Shown here piece by piece: positions 44,543 through 56,424 of a DNA stretch of 64,000 nucleotides. How positions within the stretch are numbered: the first letter of the stretch is position 1; each line of letters starts with the position of its first letter. The translations under genes were made by a program, and so were the position numbers. Source of the stretch: Miscanthus floridulus (taxonomy: Eukaryota; Streptophyta; Magnoliopsida; Poales; Poaceae). Under the pieces are notes generated by a model. The model had not been told where the DNA came from, did no database searches, and was given only the letters and a program-made list of their open reading frames with translations. The stretch spans positions 102,720,320-102,784,319 of the forward strand of contig NC_089584.1 of the NCBI RefSeq assembly GCF_019320115.1, given 5' to 3'.

Positions 44543-45434
44543 GCTATATGGCTCTGGCTTTAGCTCAGTATGAGGACCTTTTCTGGCTTGTTAGTGGTTA
44601 CCATTATTGGCGTAAGAATGGCTTGACGAATCGGGTATAGTGCAGCCTCTATCCTCATGTGTATAGGCTGCATGTCAATGTGCCATCGGGAAGGGGGGCT
44701 CTACATCTGTTTGCCGAGTGAACCTAATGGCCCTAACTTGTTAGATGAACCTTTGAAAGGCTTCATAGTGACCCCTGCCTACTCACCTTGGAAGTGTTTT
44801 GGGAGTAATTAACCCAGGCATATGGGTATCATGACTCACAGTCAAAGTGTACAACCTCTACAGAGTGTAAAACTGGTATATCAGCCATGCTCATGGTCAC
44901 GAGCGGCCTTGGAACCCTTATGGAATAGATGAACACTAAGTATTACTTGTTTATGCTATTCATTATTCATGTTTACATTTGATCATGTGTTTTGCACTGG
45001 GAATTGAAACAACTTGTTGCTACTCTTAAGCTAAAATTGTGACAACTAAAAGCTGAATGTTGTTAAACCTGTGTCAAGCCTTTTGAGCCTCATGAACCCC
45101 GTGTTACACTTGTTGAGTACGACATGTACTTACGCTTGTTTATTTTTATTATTTGGATAAAAATCTCGGATGAGTAACAGATGACTATAGGTATGATGAT
45201 TTTCCTGAGGACTTCTAAACTTGTGGTCAACCAGTCGACGTCCCTGTGAAACGGAACTTCCACGAGAGATCTTTTCTTACTAACGCTATATTTATGTGAT
45301 AACTCTGTCTTATTTGTGATGTAATAAGCACTTGTGATGATACTATTTATAATTTGTCAACTTATGTGTATGACTGATCTCTGGGCGCACATAATATTTT
45401 ACACTCCATTTTATCCTTAAAATTGGGTGTGACA

Positions 45435-45737
45435 CTTGTGAGCTTTGGAGCTTTGTGCTTTTCGCTACTAGCATGTGTAGGAGCTCCCCGGTGCTTGAAG
45501 TACTAGTGGCATAGGTTTGTGTGACCTTGCTCCTGAAATTAGTTAGGTGAGCTCTAACTAGCCTAACACCTTAGTTGCTTGTTTAGGGTCTTTTTAAGGT
45601 GCTTGATAACTTAGATAGAGGGGTATAGTCTTGGCTAGACCGTTAGATTTAATTCTGCATTTGTTTCGGTTAGTCGATGTGATTAATTTTAGAAATGACT
45701 ATTCACTCTCCTCTAGTCCGTCATCTCGACCCTACAC
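45435..45737 (+). repeat. 3' LTR of the plus-strand copia element, second part
   Basis: It resumes the LTR interrupted at 27863 and ends with TATTCACTCTCCTCTAGTCC and CGACCCTACA, matching the CTATTCACCCCCCTCTAG type of LTR end at 18893 and 23380. Confidence 0.65.
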
Positions 45738-46662
45738 AGTTCGAGCTGATCAGGGAAACAGAGGGGCGCATACGGCTCCGTGTGTGGGCGGGCGACGTGG
45801 GTGGGGCGAGTCATCCAGGCAGCGCGAAATTCGAGCAGCCAGGGCACATTGCATAGAACAAGAGCGGGAAACGGAGAGCAATCGCGGACGTCCGAACACA
45901 CATGTCCGTATGGACGTCCGGGCAGTAGCACTTCCTTGGTACTAGTCACAGTTCTTCCAACCACCCTCATTGTATTAAAATGCAGATTCCGCAAAACTGT
46001 CTTTTTTTTCTCTATTTCTAGAGTTTCTCAGGAAAATCGGGCCAAATGACACAATATGCAAAAACTGGAAAATTTATGACCCAGTTATGTTATTGCAACG
46101 GTGTTAAATAAGTTACAATGTCCGCTGGCAAGCCTAGAAATTACTGGATTAATTAAGAGAAAATCCTACATTGTTGGAAGCTAGCTAGGGTGTAGAACTA
46201 CATTGTTGGAACCTAGTACACAACTATATAGAACTTGTGTAGGTTTTATAAGCGGTTTTAGAGCGTATAATTTTGAAGTGGCCTAATTCACTCCTCTCTT
46301 AGGCTCTTATATATTATATTAACCGTCTCGGTCCTTGCATTATCTTTAAACCCTCATCAGATGTGAAAAAGATTACATCCAAGCATGTTTTTGTACTAGC
46401 GAGAACAACTTTATGAATATATTAACTGATAGATAGATAGCAGTTCAACTACTTCAACATGAACCCGTTGATAATAATGGTATACCACAAGCGAATTACA
46501 TTGACAGTTTGACACATTAACAAAGAAGACCTGCATAGCCTAACCTCAAAATAATCCTGACAGAACGCAGCACCAGGAAAACATGACTTAACTAGCAAGG
46601 CACTGACCAATAAACATAAACTCCCATCTTACAACACCAGCATCCTGGCCATTTTCGCCTTG
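45738..46662. other. Intergenic, with an old copia LTR trace
   Basis: No gene is seen. A stretch at about 46145-46345 ends with CCTAATTCACTCCTCTCTTA and resembles a decayed copia LTR end. The last 300 bases probably hold the 3' untranslated part of the DUF6598 gene. Confidence 0.4.
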
Positions 46663-48475
46663 CTAAGCCTTCACACCCAGTGTCAGCTTTGCTTGGTCGT
46701 CAACTATCACGACACATCGTGCAAGTGGAATGCTGCCATCAGATCCAACTGTCACATTACAGTCACTGGAATCAAGCAACGTTAGTTTTTCTTGACCCAT
46801 ATGTTCCATATGGGCAAAGAATAGACCACGAAAATCACTCGATCCTTCTTAGTGATGTATCTCAATGGTTGCCTCCAATGGCACTTTCAGATGTGAGTAT
46901 TTTAGCTCAATTGTGTTCGGCTTAGTTGACACTATACGGGTCTGGACCTGGCCTGCAGAACTTCTTGCACCGTAGCTATTGTTGTCGTATCTAAAAATTG
47001 CAGCACTTAAAAGTTTTTCCTCTGATGGGCTGCTGCCAATGACTCTGAGCTCAACCACAAACTCTGGAGCGTCAATCAATGCAATAGCACGGCTAGGACC
47101 TGTCAGCTCCAAGAAGGGATCCTGCGACGGGGTTTAAGCCGCCAGTCCAAATCTCCGGTGTTTTGCGATAAAATAAATAAAGGGAGCAGACTATAACAAA
47201 CTTAATTGCTAAAATAACACCACAGGCAGCAAACGTTAAAACAATGACTGGGACAATACTAATAAACAGAAACACACTGAGAAAATGGATAAGTGCCTCT
47301 TTACGTACACCTTTAAACATCTAACATTGGTCGGCTATGCGAATATTTATCAATTTTTTTATTGCGAACATGTATCACTTTAAGAACAAACCAACTAATT
47401 AAATCCATGGAGTCCCCTATCTAGGATTCCAGGAAGGTAATTTGTTGGTGACTACAGAAACTTTAAGGCATGTGCATGATCAAGCAATAATATTCCAAAT
47501 GACTTAATAAACGGACGTCATTGGCACTTGTGGTGCACACGTGGACTATTATTATAGTAGCAGATCGCAGATTTTGCTGTCTGAATTACTTGGCTGGTTG
47601 ATGACAGCCACAGATTGAAGTATATTTCAGGACACACATGGTGAACCAAGATTCTTGCCCGCTGAAATTTGTTATAGACTGTAGTATGCTAACTATTCAG
47701 ATATGCAGTTGATGCTTAATGGACAGGAGTGACAGAGCAGAATAGCTCTAGCCTCTAGGCTATCATACATACATACCTCTGCGGTGAGGACTTGGCGCGC
47801 AGTTTTCCTTGGAACGACGGAAAAGCATGTTGCCCTTAGAATCCATCGAGTCCCGCACAGCGACGAGGCCGAAGACACGAAGCGGCCACTCGAGACCTTC
47901 CTTGATCTCGGTAACCTTGAGCGAGAAGATCTCCAAGGCGTCGTAATCGATACCGCCGAAGCGGGGCGGCCCTGACTCTGTGTAGTGCTTGGGTCCAATT
48001 TCCGTCCCAGCTGGGGACCGAAACAGCAACAGCATAGTGGCTCGATTAACAAATCACTCCAATTTCATATGGAACGAACTTTGTAGATCGATTGAGTCAT
48101 GTTATGTGGAGAGCGAGAAGACGAGAACTCACTGATTGCTTCCAAGGGACCGACGAACGGAGACATCACCTTCAACCAATTCTTGCGGAAACTTTTCAGA
48201 TTCGTGAGCCCCTCCTCCTCATCTTCATCTTCAACTTCAACTTCAACGCGTGGCTTCTTCGTCACTGGCCCTTCCTCTCCTTGCTGCGCAACCATCTCCT
48301 CTCCGCTGCCGTGATTCTCTTTCTCTGGGTAGCCGAGATCATTTTCTCCTTTTCTGTTCGATATAGGCTCCATCGGCGCCTCCGCCTGCGCCGGCGAGAT
48401 CCCTACCTTCTCAATCTCTTCGGGTGTGACGGCGCCGGAAGAACGGCAGCACAGCACGACGAACATCAAACTCAC
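46663..48475 (-). pseudogene. DUF6598 family gene, broken
   Basis: Three exons on the minus strand (48475-48133, 48010-47777, 47121-46663) join with GT-AG sites. Exon 1 gives an acidic, disordered N-terminus (VEVEVEDEDEEEGLTNLKSF). Exon 2 gives ALEIFSLKVTEIKEGLEWPL and FGLVAVRDSMDSKGNMLFRR. Exon 3 gives LELTGPSRAIALIDAPEFVV and ends TLLDSSDCNV ... KLTLGVKA. These are the blocks of the grass DUF6598 family, whose role is unknown. Near 47797 the frame slips by one (KENC then GCGC before QVLTAE), and a TAA lies at 46851-46849 before the last 60 residues, so the full protein cannot be made from this model. An alternative splice that skips the shift was not found. The start could also be the ATG at 48373. 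Confidence 0.7.
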
Positions 48476-49127
48476 GTACGTTGTGGGTTCCTAGGAAGTA
48501 AAGTGGGCCACCTCTATGTACCTGTGTGATGTACGGGCGCTCCTATAGACGCCGTGGGCGCCGGGCAGTTGGAGCGCGGGATCGCATGCAGGAGCCAGCC
48601 CGCGCGCACGACGCACACGTCTCGCCGCTCGACGGCCAGTTATTGGGCCGAGTCTCAATCTATCTAGATTATGTTTGTTGCTAATTTAAGAGTCAGGCAG
48701 TTTGTTTAGGGACTCTAGATATATTGGGCCTATTTGGTTTGGTTAGCTGCTTGGAGGCCCAAACCAGGCTCTAGGAAGCCACCGACCTTCAGGTATTGTA
48801 AAGGATATGTTAATCAAGGAATAGATAGATCGATCAGTTTTAAGTTTCCGTATAGTCATGTCACAACTCACAAGATGTTAACTCAGTTCCACCATTACAC
48901 ACGGTGGATAAAATGTACACTCGAAATTCAAAAGGTAAATGAATGAGGCGAATTAGAATGAAAGAATATGTCAGGCAGGTAGCTATAGCTATTACGTGAC
49001 ACAATTAGTACTAGGTAACAGAGTTGCGGGCGAGGCTGCTTCATTCTGTTGCAAGCTTCATACGGCGATTTCCAAGCCTCGGAAACACTACTTGTTCTGC
49101 TAGCTGGAGAATAGAGCGACCAAAATT
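48476..49127. promoter_or_regulatory. Region between the DUF6598 gene and the CoA-carrier gene
   Basis: The first 180 bases are GC-rich (CGCGCGCACGACGCACACG near 48600) and fit a promoter/5' leader of the minus-strand DUF6598 gene. The rest would be the 3' untranslated region of the carrier gene. No clear TATA box or ORF is seen. Confidence 0.35.
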
Positions 49128-52100
49128 TCAAGCAGGGGCATGCCCAGACCTCTTCTTCTCTCTTGGAGGTATCTTCAGCAAATGCTTCATGGTGTCATAT
49201 GCGGTGAAACCAATGGCCACTGAGGGCACCACCTACAAAATGATCCATGTTTTTTAACATTACGCATAAAAACATGACAATCATAGTACACATCTGAATA
49301 CAAGTAAAGGCAGTATTCAACAAGTAAAACAGTTAGTTAGTAAACAGAAATCATCAAGATAAAGCATGCTATTCAATAGGGAGAATCCAGTTAATTCAAA
49401 TTTAACAAGACCAATTTGCCTATAAGAAAAGTCACAAGCTACGAACAAGAACCTGGGTTACTAATAAAAGGTCCACATTCCAGATAAGGTTACAGTTACA
49501 GAGGATTCCTGGCCAAGGGTTCTAAAGAGCACATCAAGCATCGAAAAGAAAGGTATAAACTGATAAACGTTTCAATAAAATAAGAAGCTACTTGTCTATT
49601 TTTGTGTGCCATCACAGATCTCGAATATTATGTCTTATAAATTCAGGCAGAAATAAAAAATATGCATAAGTACTTTCACAACAAAGTTACAAAACTTGGG
49701 ACAATTCTAACCACGAATGCAGGACGCTCAGACACTGTTATAGTGGGACAGTTGCAGTAGGTTTTGTTCAGTGTGTTTGGGAACTAAATAGCCGGAAAAA
49801 ATGTGGCCGTGCAACTTGGCATAGAACTAAACACCTAAGCATGTCAACTCTAGTGAGTTGAACCAAAATGTCAACGATTATCTTCATAAATACCTTGATG
49901 TAATTGAGGCTCAGGCCAGCAAATAATTGTCTCCAACCCTGTGTTTGTTTAATGGACATAAGACCCTGGAATGTGCCCGTTATTCGTGGCCCACCAAATT
50001 GTTCGTGTTGTTGCTGACTCTGAACCTACAACAGCAGGAGCAAACACACACAAAAAAAAAAGTCAGAATGATGAAGTGACTATCAAGAACATCAGTATCT
50101 TCTTATGATGATAATAATAAACAGAGACTGCAAACATGATACCTGCATCTGCCTCCTGACAACATCTAAAGGATAAGTAAGAGTCTGTCCAAATAAACCA
50201 GCAGCAGCACCACATGACAGCTTCAATGTTACAGAACTTTTGTAATCTTCTGGTACATGTGCCTTCAGTCCTTCATATATGTAGAACTTAAGACCAGCAT
50301 AAGGAAGTATCCCCATGAGCGTTGGACCTGATGAAGAATGGTTCAGATTTGAGCCCTGACTCTGAACAGTATAACTATACATCCACAAGTAATAAATTCA
50401 TCCAGACATAACTAAAATATGCTGTGCCTGAATCTAAACTGCTTATAGCGCCTAGTGAGCTGACTAAATTCTGAAGAGTATAACTACATCAACAAGTAAT
50501 AAATTCATCCAGACATAACTAAAATATGATGTGCCTGAATCTAAACTGCTTATAGCGCCTAGTGAGCTTTCTAGAGATTTCCAAGTGCTTGAACAATTAA
50601 TGATAATACAGCATATGAAGGGAATAACCATACCTACACCTCGGTAAAGAGCCCGCGCTCCACCTTCTGAGTGAACACCTCTAAAGACATCAATTATTCC
50701 TCCATATGCTGGCTGAGGACTTCCCCTTTTCAAAGCTCTGCTGAATTGGTCTGAACTATTGACCTATGACGAAAGATAAACATCAACTATTCAGCCCTGA
50801 AAGCTACTCTGGCTTGATGTGTGAATTTCAAATAGAAATTGAAGACTTCAATTTTGGAACAAGCACGTTTAAGCATTTTGATGTAGAAGATAACCTAACA
50901 GGGTGGTGGGTACCAGCAAGAAATTTTCAGTTACCCACCAATTTGGCCAAAAGAACTACAGTTACTGGCTTACAGCCAGTTACATGAACCCGACGTGGTA
51001 ACAAGGTGGGTAGAAAGATTATTCATGTGGTAGGGATGTAAATACTACTCCCTTTGTTTGACAAATAAATACTACTGATTTCCTGTGTACAGATCTCCAG
51101 ACAGAAAAATTAGCTACACTTTTTCTTAAAAAGTGAGAAAACTAAGGCATGTCAGAAATAATCTTCATTTGATCAATTCATAAAATGCTCATATAAACAT
51201 TGATTATGATGAAATATAATTGTTAGAGATCAAAACTTTGTTGATCGAACAAGTTATCTATCGCTGTTATTATTTATGAAGCAACTTATCTTAAACATTA
51301 TATCCTTGATCCAAAAAGTATAGATGTTCAAGTAAAGATTTAGTAATCCAGAATGACAAAAGGAAGGTGATGAAGGACTTGAGATCGTAAAGACAAAATT
51401 ACTAGTGCAAAAGGAAAAACCTGGAAGGCAAGCTTAGTCCGGGCCAAATCCAAGGGATAAGTGCACAATACAGCAGTTCCCCCTGATGCTGAACCAGCTA
51501 AAAGATCTACTAAAGGCCCTGTTCCCAGTGAGGGACAGTTATTCAAAATCCAACACCGGTACCGCTCATATGCCATGTAATGTAATGCAGCATAAGGAAC
51601 AATTCTCAGCACACTGGCACCATTTCCTCTGAAGGTAGCATCAATACAAGGTTAGTAAGTAATATTATATCCTAAACTTGATGATTCAGTCCAAATAATG
51701 CAATATTCAAATTGCTACGTACTTGTAAAAGCCCATGACTCCATCAAGTTGTCTCAGTTTCTTCAATGATTTGAGAACTCCAAGGGACCCAAACTCATTT
51801 GTTCTGGTCTACATAAGCAGAATAAAGTTGAATGAGAATTAGCATGCATTAATCTCAAAATAGCATCAGGCGTGATGTGCAAAATTAATCAGGCAATTCA
51901 GCGGCGGATCCAGTAAATATTTCAGGGGGGGCTGAACAACACTGCTGCTCAATCTTAAGTCTCAGCCCCCCCCTACGCTATAGAACTTTGCCTAAAAATT
52001 CATATGGACTCCACAGGAGGTTCCACTGTTCCGGTATGGGTAGGGGGGCCTTGAGCCCCCCCGCCCCACCGTTGGATCCGCCCCCGCAGTTGGGTAGCTT

Positions 52101-53064
52101 TTGTAACATGTAGCAACTACATGGCAAGACAAGCAGAATTTTGACTGAACGCTGTCAACACCCTAAAATGAAGCCTGGTATACCTAGGAAATAGCGGGAT
52201 CAAATCAATAGCATTTACAGGAGTTGCATGGACAAGGTTGCAGTTGAGATTTCAGGATGCTACAGTTGTCTCTCCATCCGATAGTCTATAGCACAGTCTT
52301 CTAAAGAAACAAATAGATAGTTCCAACCATGTTGAATGGGGCAGATTTTGTTTTCCAGAGATCAGGGCACGCCTGCATTCAGGAATATTGAAGACATCTA
52401 GCACGATCTGATCTTTTTATGATCTTAATTATCTCCTGTTGCATCAATTTCATTGACGTCCGACATGTTTACACTTTGGCATCCTTCAGCTATCAGCATC
52501 GAGTTCGTACACAGAAAGATCATTGTAATTCTACACAAAGAAACTTGCAGTCACACAATCTTGCATTGCAAAACATGTGGGTAGTTTCAACTAAGAAAAG
52601 CACTTCGTTCTCAAAGACTGCTGAGTGACAGGACAAAAGATCATTTCGCTATGAATCTTGGACGTTGCGTCCTGAACCAAATCTTGTCTATGGCTACTCA
52701 CATTTGACCACTGCTCCTAACATCGATAAATTCGTTTCAATTGCAGACATGGCGAGAGAGGATCCGTAGGCCCGCGCAAATCAGGAGATTTTATCTGTCA
52801 ATCGATATGCCTACATTGCAACGTATTATCGACACGCAGGTCTACCCACGGGACGAACGAGAGGACCCCACGAACCTGCAGCAATATCTTGACGCGCTCG
52901 AGCGGCGCGATGGCGGTCTTGGAGAAGGCGCCGGCGACGCCGCCGGCGATCATCTCCTTGGCAAAGACGGGCATGAGGTCGAGCGCGCAGAGGTCGACCC
53001 GGGCCGCCGCCACGGCCGCCGAGCCCTGCGAAGGGGTCCCCATCCCGCCGCCGCGCTCATCCAA
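49128..53064 (-). CDS. Mitochondrial carrier family protein, CoA carrier type
   Basis: Seven exons on the minus strand (53064-52876, 51808-51723, 51628-51421, 50763-50634, 50327-50143, 50025-49894, 49232-49128) join at GT-AG sites into an unbroken 344-residue frame. Three carrier repeats each show the signature P-x-[DE]-x-x-[KR]: PLERVK (54-59), PLDLAR (150-155), PLDVVR (257-262). Blocks such as [72 protein letters not shown] and [20 protein letters not shown] closely resemble plant mitochondrial CoA transporters (Arabidopsis CoAc1/CoAc2). It should lie in the inner mitochondrial membrane with six helices and import CoA into the matrix. Length and intron pattern look normal. The first ATG was chosen because it lies in the same frame 30 codons before LMPVFAKE. 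It is the only intact gene found. Confidence 0.9.
50361..50570. repeat. 107-base tandem duplication in intron 4 of the carrier gene
   Basis: AATAAATTCATCCAGACATA, TGCCTGAATCTAAACTGC and ATAGCGCCTAGTGAGCT occur twice, with a 107-base offset (50391 and 50498). The two units are nearly identical, so the duplication is recent. It lies between the exons ending at 50634 and starting at 50327. Confidence 0.9.
51901..52087. mobile_element. Small MITE in intron 1 of the carrier gene
   Basis: It starts GCGGCGGATCCAG and ends TTGGATCCGCCCCCGC, a short inverted terminal repeat around GGCGGATCCA. It contains runs of G and C (GGGGGGGCTGAAC, AGCCCCCCCCTACG, GGGGGGCCTTGAGCCCCCC) that can pair. The target duplication is unclear. 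Elements of this look are frequent in grass introns. Confidence 0.6.
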
Positions 53065-53376
53065 ATCAAACGCCCCCCGCGCGGGAATCAGTGGAAGTCC
53101 GAAGGGATCCCACCAGGCCGGGCGCGCCCCGCGGCCGGCGGCCAGTCACCCCGCCACCCCAACCGCCGACGAATTTGACCGCGGCAACGGGCCACGGGCT
53201 TGCGCGGGTCGGCTTGCGGGTTTCTCTTTTCTTGTGCGGGTTTTCCTCCCGATGGCAGGGCGGCCACGGAGGGACGGACGGAGAATATGCCACGGGGGGA
53301 TCTTCGTTTTCGTTAAAAAGACCAAATTGCCAGAGAAGGCCTTCCCCGACGCAATACGGTGACGTGCTGCCCCAGA
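53065..53376 (-). promoter_or_regulatory. Likely promoter and 5' leader of the carrier gene
   Basis: This GC-rich region lies directly upstream of the ATG at 53064. No TATA box is clear, as is common for housekeeping genes. Long frames on both strands here come from base composition and show no domain. Confidence 0.4.
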
Positions 53377-53486
53377 ACTCCACGTCGGCGTTGAGCTTCC
53401 AAGCCACACACGCTAGTGAGTGTGCTGCTCCACAGTCCAGACTCCACGTCGGCGTTGAGCTTCCAAGTCACACGGGCTAGTGGTCT
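53377..53486. repeat. 64-base tandem duplication upstream of the carrier gene
   Basis: ACTCCACGTCGGCGTTGAGC followed by TTCCAAG(C/T)CACAC occurs at 53377 and 53441, separated by GTGCTGCTCCACAGTCCAG, itself a partial copy of the sequence before the first unit. Confidence 0.9.
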
Positions 53487-54889
53487 CGCAGATGGTCAGG
53501 ACAAAATCAATGTTTATGACAAAAGCAGCATTAAGGTAGAGCCCATAAAAAACAAGTTTTTGTTATTTACGTGTACATGCATTAAGATGGGTCATGTTTC
53601 GGTGAAAAGAATCCAAGAGCAGCCACAGTGTTACCGAGATTTCAAACATCTTGTCACTGACAGTCTGACACAGAGAATCCATGCTTGAACTTCTTACTAT
53701 GTTCTTAGCACTATTTCAATAGTGCTTTTCAGCGAACGAATAATACTTTTCTCTCATGATAAATCAGCATAAGCCAAAATTCAGCGAAACGAACATGGCC
53801 AAATTTCTTGCAATGGTAGCAGCGATGCGTAAAACATTTTGGGCCCATTTCCAGCAGCTTTTTAGTTGCACGGTATCTCTATGCATAAAAAGGATGTAAT
53901 TCTATGTGTATTCTTAGTTACCATGTTTAAAGTTTGATGAAAAAATATTAACATTTATGGCACGAAAAAAGTAGTATGAAAGTATATCTTATGACAAATC
54001 TAATGATACTTATTTGATATTATAATTATTGATTTTTTTATTTATAGTTTTTTAAGCTTAAGATACATTAATTTGGTACCATATTAGAATTGCATTTTTT
54101 GTGTGGATGGATGTAGTATAAAAGGGACTACTTTCTCTATTTCAAATTATAAGATATTTTTTGCTTTTCTAGATTCATAGCTTTTCCTTTGCTCTTAGAT
54201 ATACACTATATTCAGATATATAATAAAAGCATGTATCTAGAAAAAGCCACAACGTCTTATAATCTGGAGTTGTGGGAGTAACATCTATGATACAAAATAA
54301 AACCATGTTAATATTATTCATTATAAACTTGATCAAAGTCAAGCTATTTTGATTTGCACAAATCCTAGAGGTTGCATTGTTTTGTGGACAGAGGGAGTAC
54401 ATCAGGTCTTGTTTAGATCTTCTAACAAAAATGAGAATGGGATAGAAAAATGCAAATGAAATCCAAACACTTAAATTCTAGAATCCAACTATCTACCTCA
54501 AATCTATTATTTGGAGATTTTTATTATGCAAATACAATAATTATTATAAGAATGGGATCCAAATTTCTTTTAACTCGGAATGTAAATTCTATACATTCAC
54601 TATCTAGAATCCAAATTCTCACTATAAGAGAATTACATTCAAACAGATCCTTAAAGGAAAACATTGAAAAAATCATCCTAAAGAACGGGTCTTAATGAGG
54701 CAAAGGCTATTAAATATGCTCGAACGTTACAGCATAGAAATTACAATTAATAATTTTTTTAAAACAAAAACATTGACAATTATCCTTTTGGTTTCAAATT
54801 AATTATTAAAGATAAATTTAAGACCGCCGCTTTTGGTTCATTTGTGCGGCTTCTCAAATGAGCCATGTTGTGCATACTGACATACTCCC
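53487..54889. other. AT-rich intergenic region
   Basis: No gene is seen on either strand. Apart from one mariner-type MITE (54129-54399) I see only AT-rich sequence with short random frames. Confidence 0.5.
54129..54399. mobile_element. Stowaway/mariner-type MITE trace
   Basis: It begins TACTTTCTCTATTTCAAATT with TATAAGATATTTTTTGCTTT and ends GGACAGAGGGAGTA, the TACTCCCTC-type terminus common in grass mariner MITEs, with TA at each edge. An inner GTTGTGGGAGTAA end at about 54275 suggests two overlapping copies. Confidence 0.55.
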
Positions 54890-55218
54890 TCTAGGGCCGC
54901 CACGCAGCTGCTCCATGATTTCTGGATCGTAACGAAGGCAATTCCGAAGGTGATCATCCTGACCTCGATCTAGGTCGCCACCGCCGGTGGCCTCGATCTG
55001 CTCCGCCGCTGACCACTCCGGTCACGACGTCCAAGCCCCATCGACGACCTGCAGTCGATGCCGGCCCACCCAAATCGACGGTTAGCCGTCCAGGCGCCGT
55101 CGACCACAAATTCCCCTGCTAGGGACTAACACCGCTTAGGAACCCTAGGTCGGGAGATTTCTTGTGACTGCGCTGATCTACGTGCAGTTCACCAAGTTTT
55201 GCCCTCGAGCCTGAGCGC

Positions 55219-56383
55219 ATGGCGTCGGCGAGAGGTGGCAGTATGGAGGGCGGGGAGGAGAACCCTAACCCTAGTGTGACAGACCTGCTGCGGAAGCTCA
55301 ACCTCACCGAGGAAGAGGGTGTGTTGTGCGATGAGGAGGAATATGAGGTTTTAGCGCCGGTGGAGTGGGCGCTCGTGGGGAAGGTGCTATCACCGACGTC
55401 GGTGCATGTGAGCACGGTGCGATCGGCGATGAAACCGGTGTGAGGGAATCCGATTGGTCTCAAATTCAGGGCGATCGGAGATAAGGGTGAGAACCTATTC
55501 GTGGCAGAGTTTGGCAGTGGTATTGATTTGGAGAGGGTGTTGGCCGGCTCGCCATGGATGGTGGGGAGATATGTTGTCCTGTTGCAAAACTATGACGAAA
55601 AACTCAATGCTTCATAGATTGTTTTTGATCGGTTGGAGTTGTGGGTGCACATCCTAAACTTACCACTAGGATGGATGAATCAAGTGAGGGGCTCACGGGC
55701 CATGAGTTTGATTGGGCAGGTGGTGAAGATGGATGTGGATCAGTGGATGTAGATGGTAAAGCCAGACAGCCAGTGGTGCTTTCTTGTGTGCATGTGTGGC
55801 AGTCGAATTTGATAAGCCATTGCGTCGTGGGGTGCTCCTCCGAATGAGCAAGACGGGGGACCCTCGATGGTTCCATGCATAGTATGAAAGATTGTCGTTC
55901 TACTGCTATGCATGCGGGAAGATAGGCCATTCGGAGATGGAATATCCGAACCCGGTGGCCCGTGATGAGCATGGTAAATTGCCATATGATGTCCAGCTTT
56001 GGGCGCCTGAGGAGCGAAGGAGGAGTATGCAGAGCTTCGCCGGTGCAGCTGCGAAGTCCTTTAGGAGTGGCTCCTCATCAGCGAGCAAAACCCAGAAGAC
56101 ACAGCAGAGCAAGTCTAGTGAGGCTCGTTCATCTAAGGGTGACGATGAGTCACATTTCTCATCTGGCTCCATTGGTGAAACGGAGGATCAGGATGTCCAA
56201 TCTCCTCTGAAAGAACAGGAGAAGAGGAGATCGCCTGGTAAAAGGATGGCTAGTTCAGGGACGAGCAGGCAGCTAGACCTATGGGAGGAGGATAATCGGC
56301 TATCGCAACCACAGAAGAGGAAGTCGAAGGTGGCCACTCCGGTCACAGACTCCAGACCTGAACATTCCGATTGGTGGTTCTAG
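55219..56383 (+). pseudogene. LINE ORF1 (RNA-binding protein)
   Basis: The start MASARGGSMEGGEENPNPSV is followed by DLLRKLNLTEEEG. A DUF4283-type region follows (GLKFRAIGDKGENLFVAEFG, GSPWMVGRYVVLLQNYDEKL, FDRLELWVHILNLPLGWMN), then a CYACGKIGHSEMEYP knuckle (the last Cys of CCHC is Tyr) and a Ser/Arg/Glu-rich tail (56000-56380). Stops occur at KPV*GNP and LNAS*IVF, with several near 55750-55890 and a frameshift. It would bind LINE RNA. Confidence 0.8.
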
Positions 56384-56424
56384 TGCCATCGTGCCAGTTG
56401 GGTTGGTTAATTCAATGGTAAATC

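Larger units (their letters stand above)
27864..45434 (+). mobile_element. Long solo LTR, split by two younger elements
   Basis: It begins TGTAACACCC and ends GGGTGTGACA. It is flanked by CTAGT (27859-27863) and CTTGT (45435-45439), a 5-bp duplication with one mismatch. Only 27864-29688, 33010-33110 and 44543-45434 belong to it, about 2.8 kb. These parts line up with the palindrome copies at 9584-15084 (TGGAACCCTTATGGAATAGA near 44920, AGTGTACAACCTCTACAGAG near 44845). No internal retroelement genes remain, so it is a solo LTR formed by recombination. The GC-rich leader (28100-28650) has no supported gene. Confidence 0.75.
25192..45737 (+). mobile_element. SIRE/Maximus-type copia element, 3' end only, with nested insertions
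   Basis: The 3' untranslated internal part (25192-25654), polypurine tract (25655-25667) and 3' LTR (25669-27863 plus 45435-45737) are present. The rest of the element is missing; the minus-strand copia LTR starts exactly at its left edge. The LTR is split by the solo LTR at 27864-45434, which carries two further elements. Confidence 0.7.

Noticed and set aside
27864..45434. TIR transposon based on TGTAACACCC and GGGTGTGACA ends
   Set aside because: TG...CA ends, a 5-bp duplication, the LTR-like leader with matching copies at 9584-15084 and no transposase favour a solo LTR.
52741..53480. Plus-strand frames of 129-157 codons over exon 1 of the carrier gene
   Set aside because: They are GC-driven shadows of the minus-strand exon and promoter.
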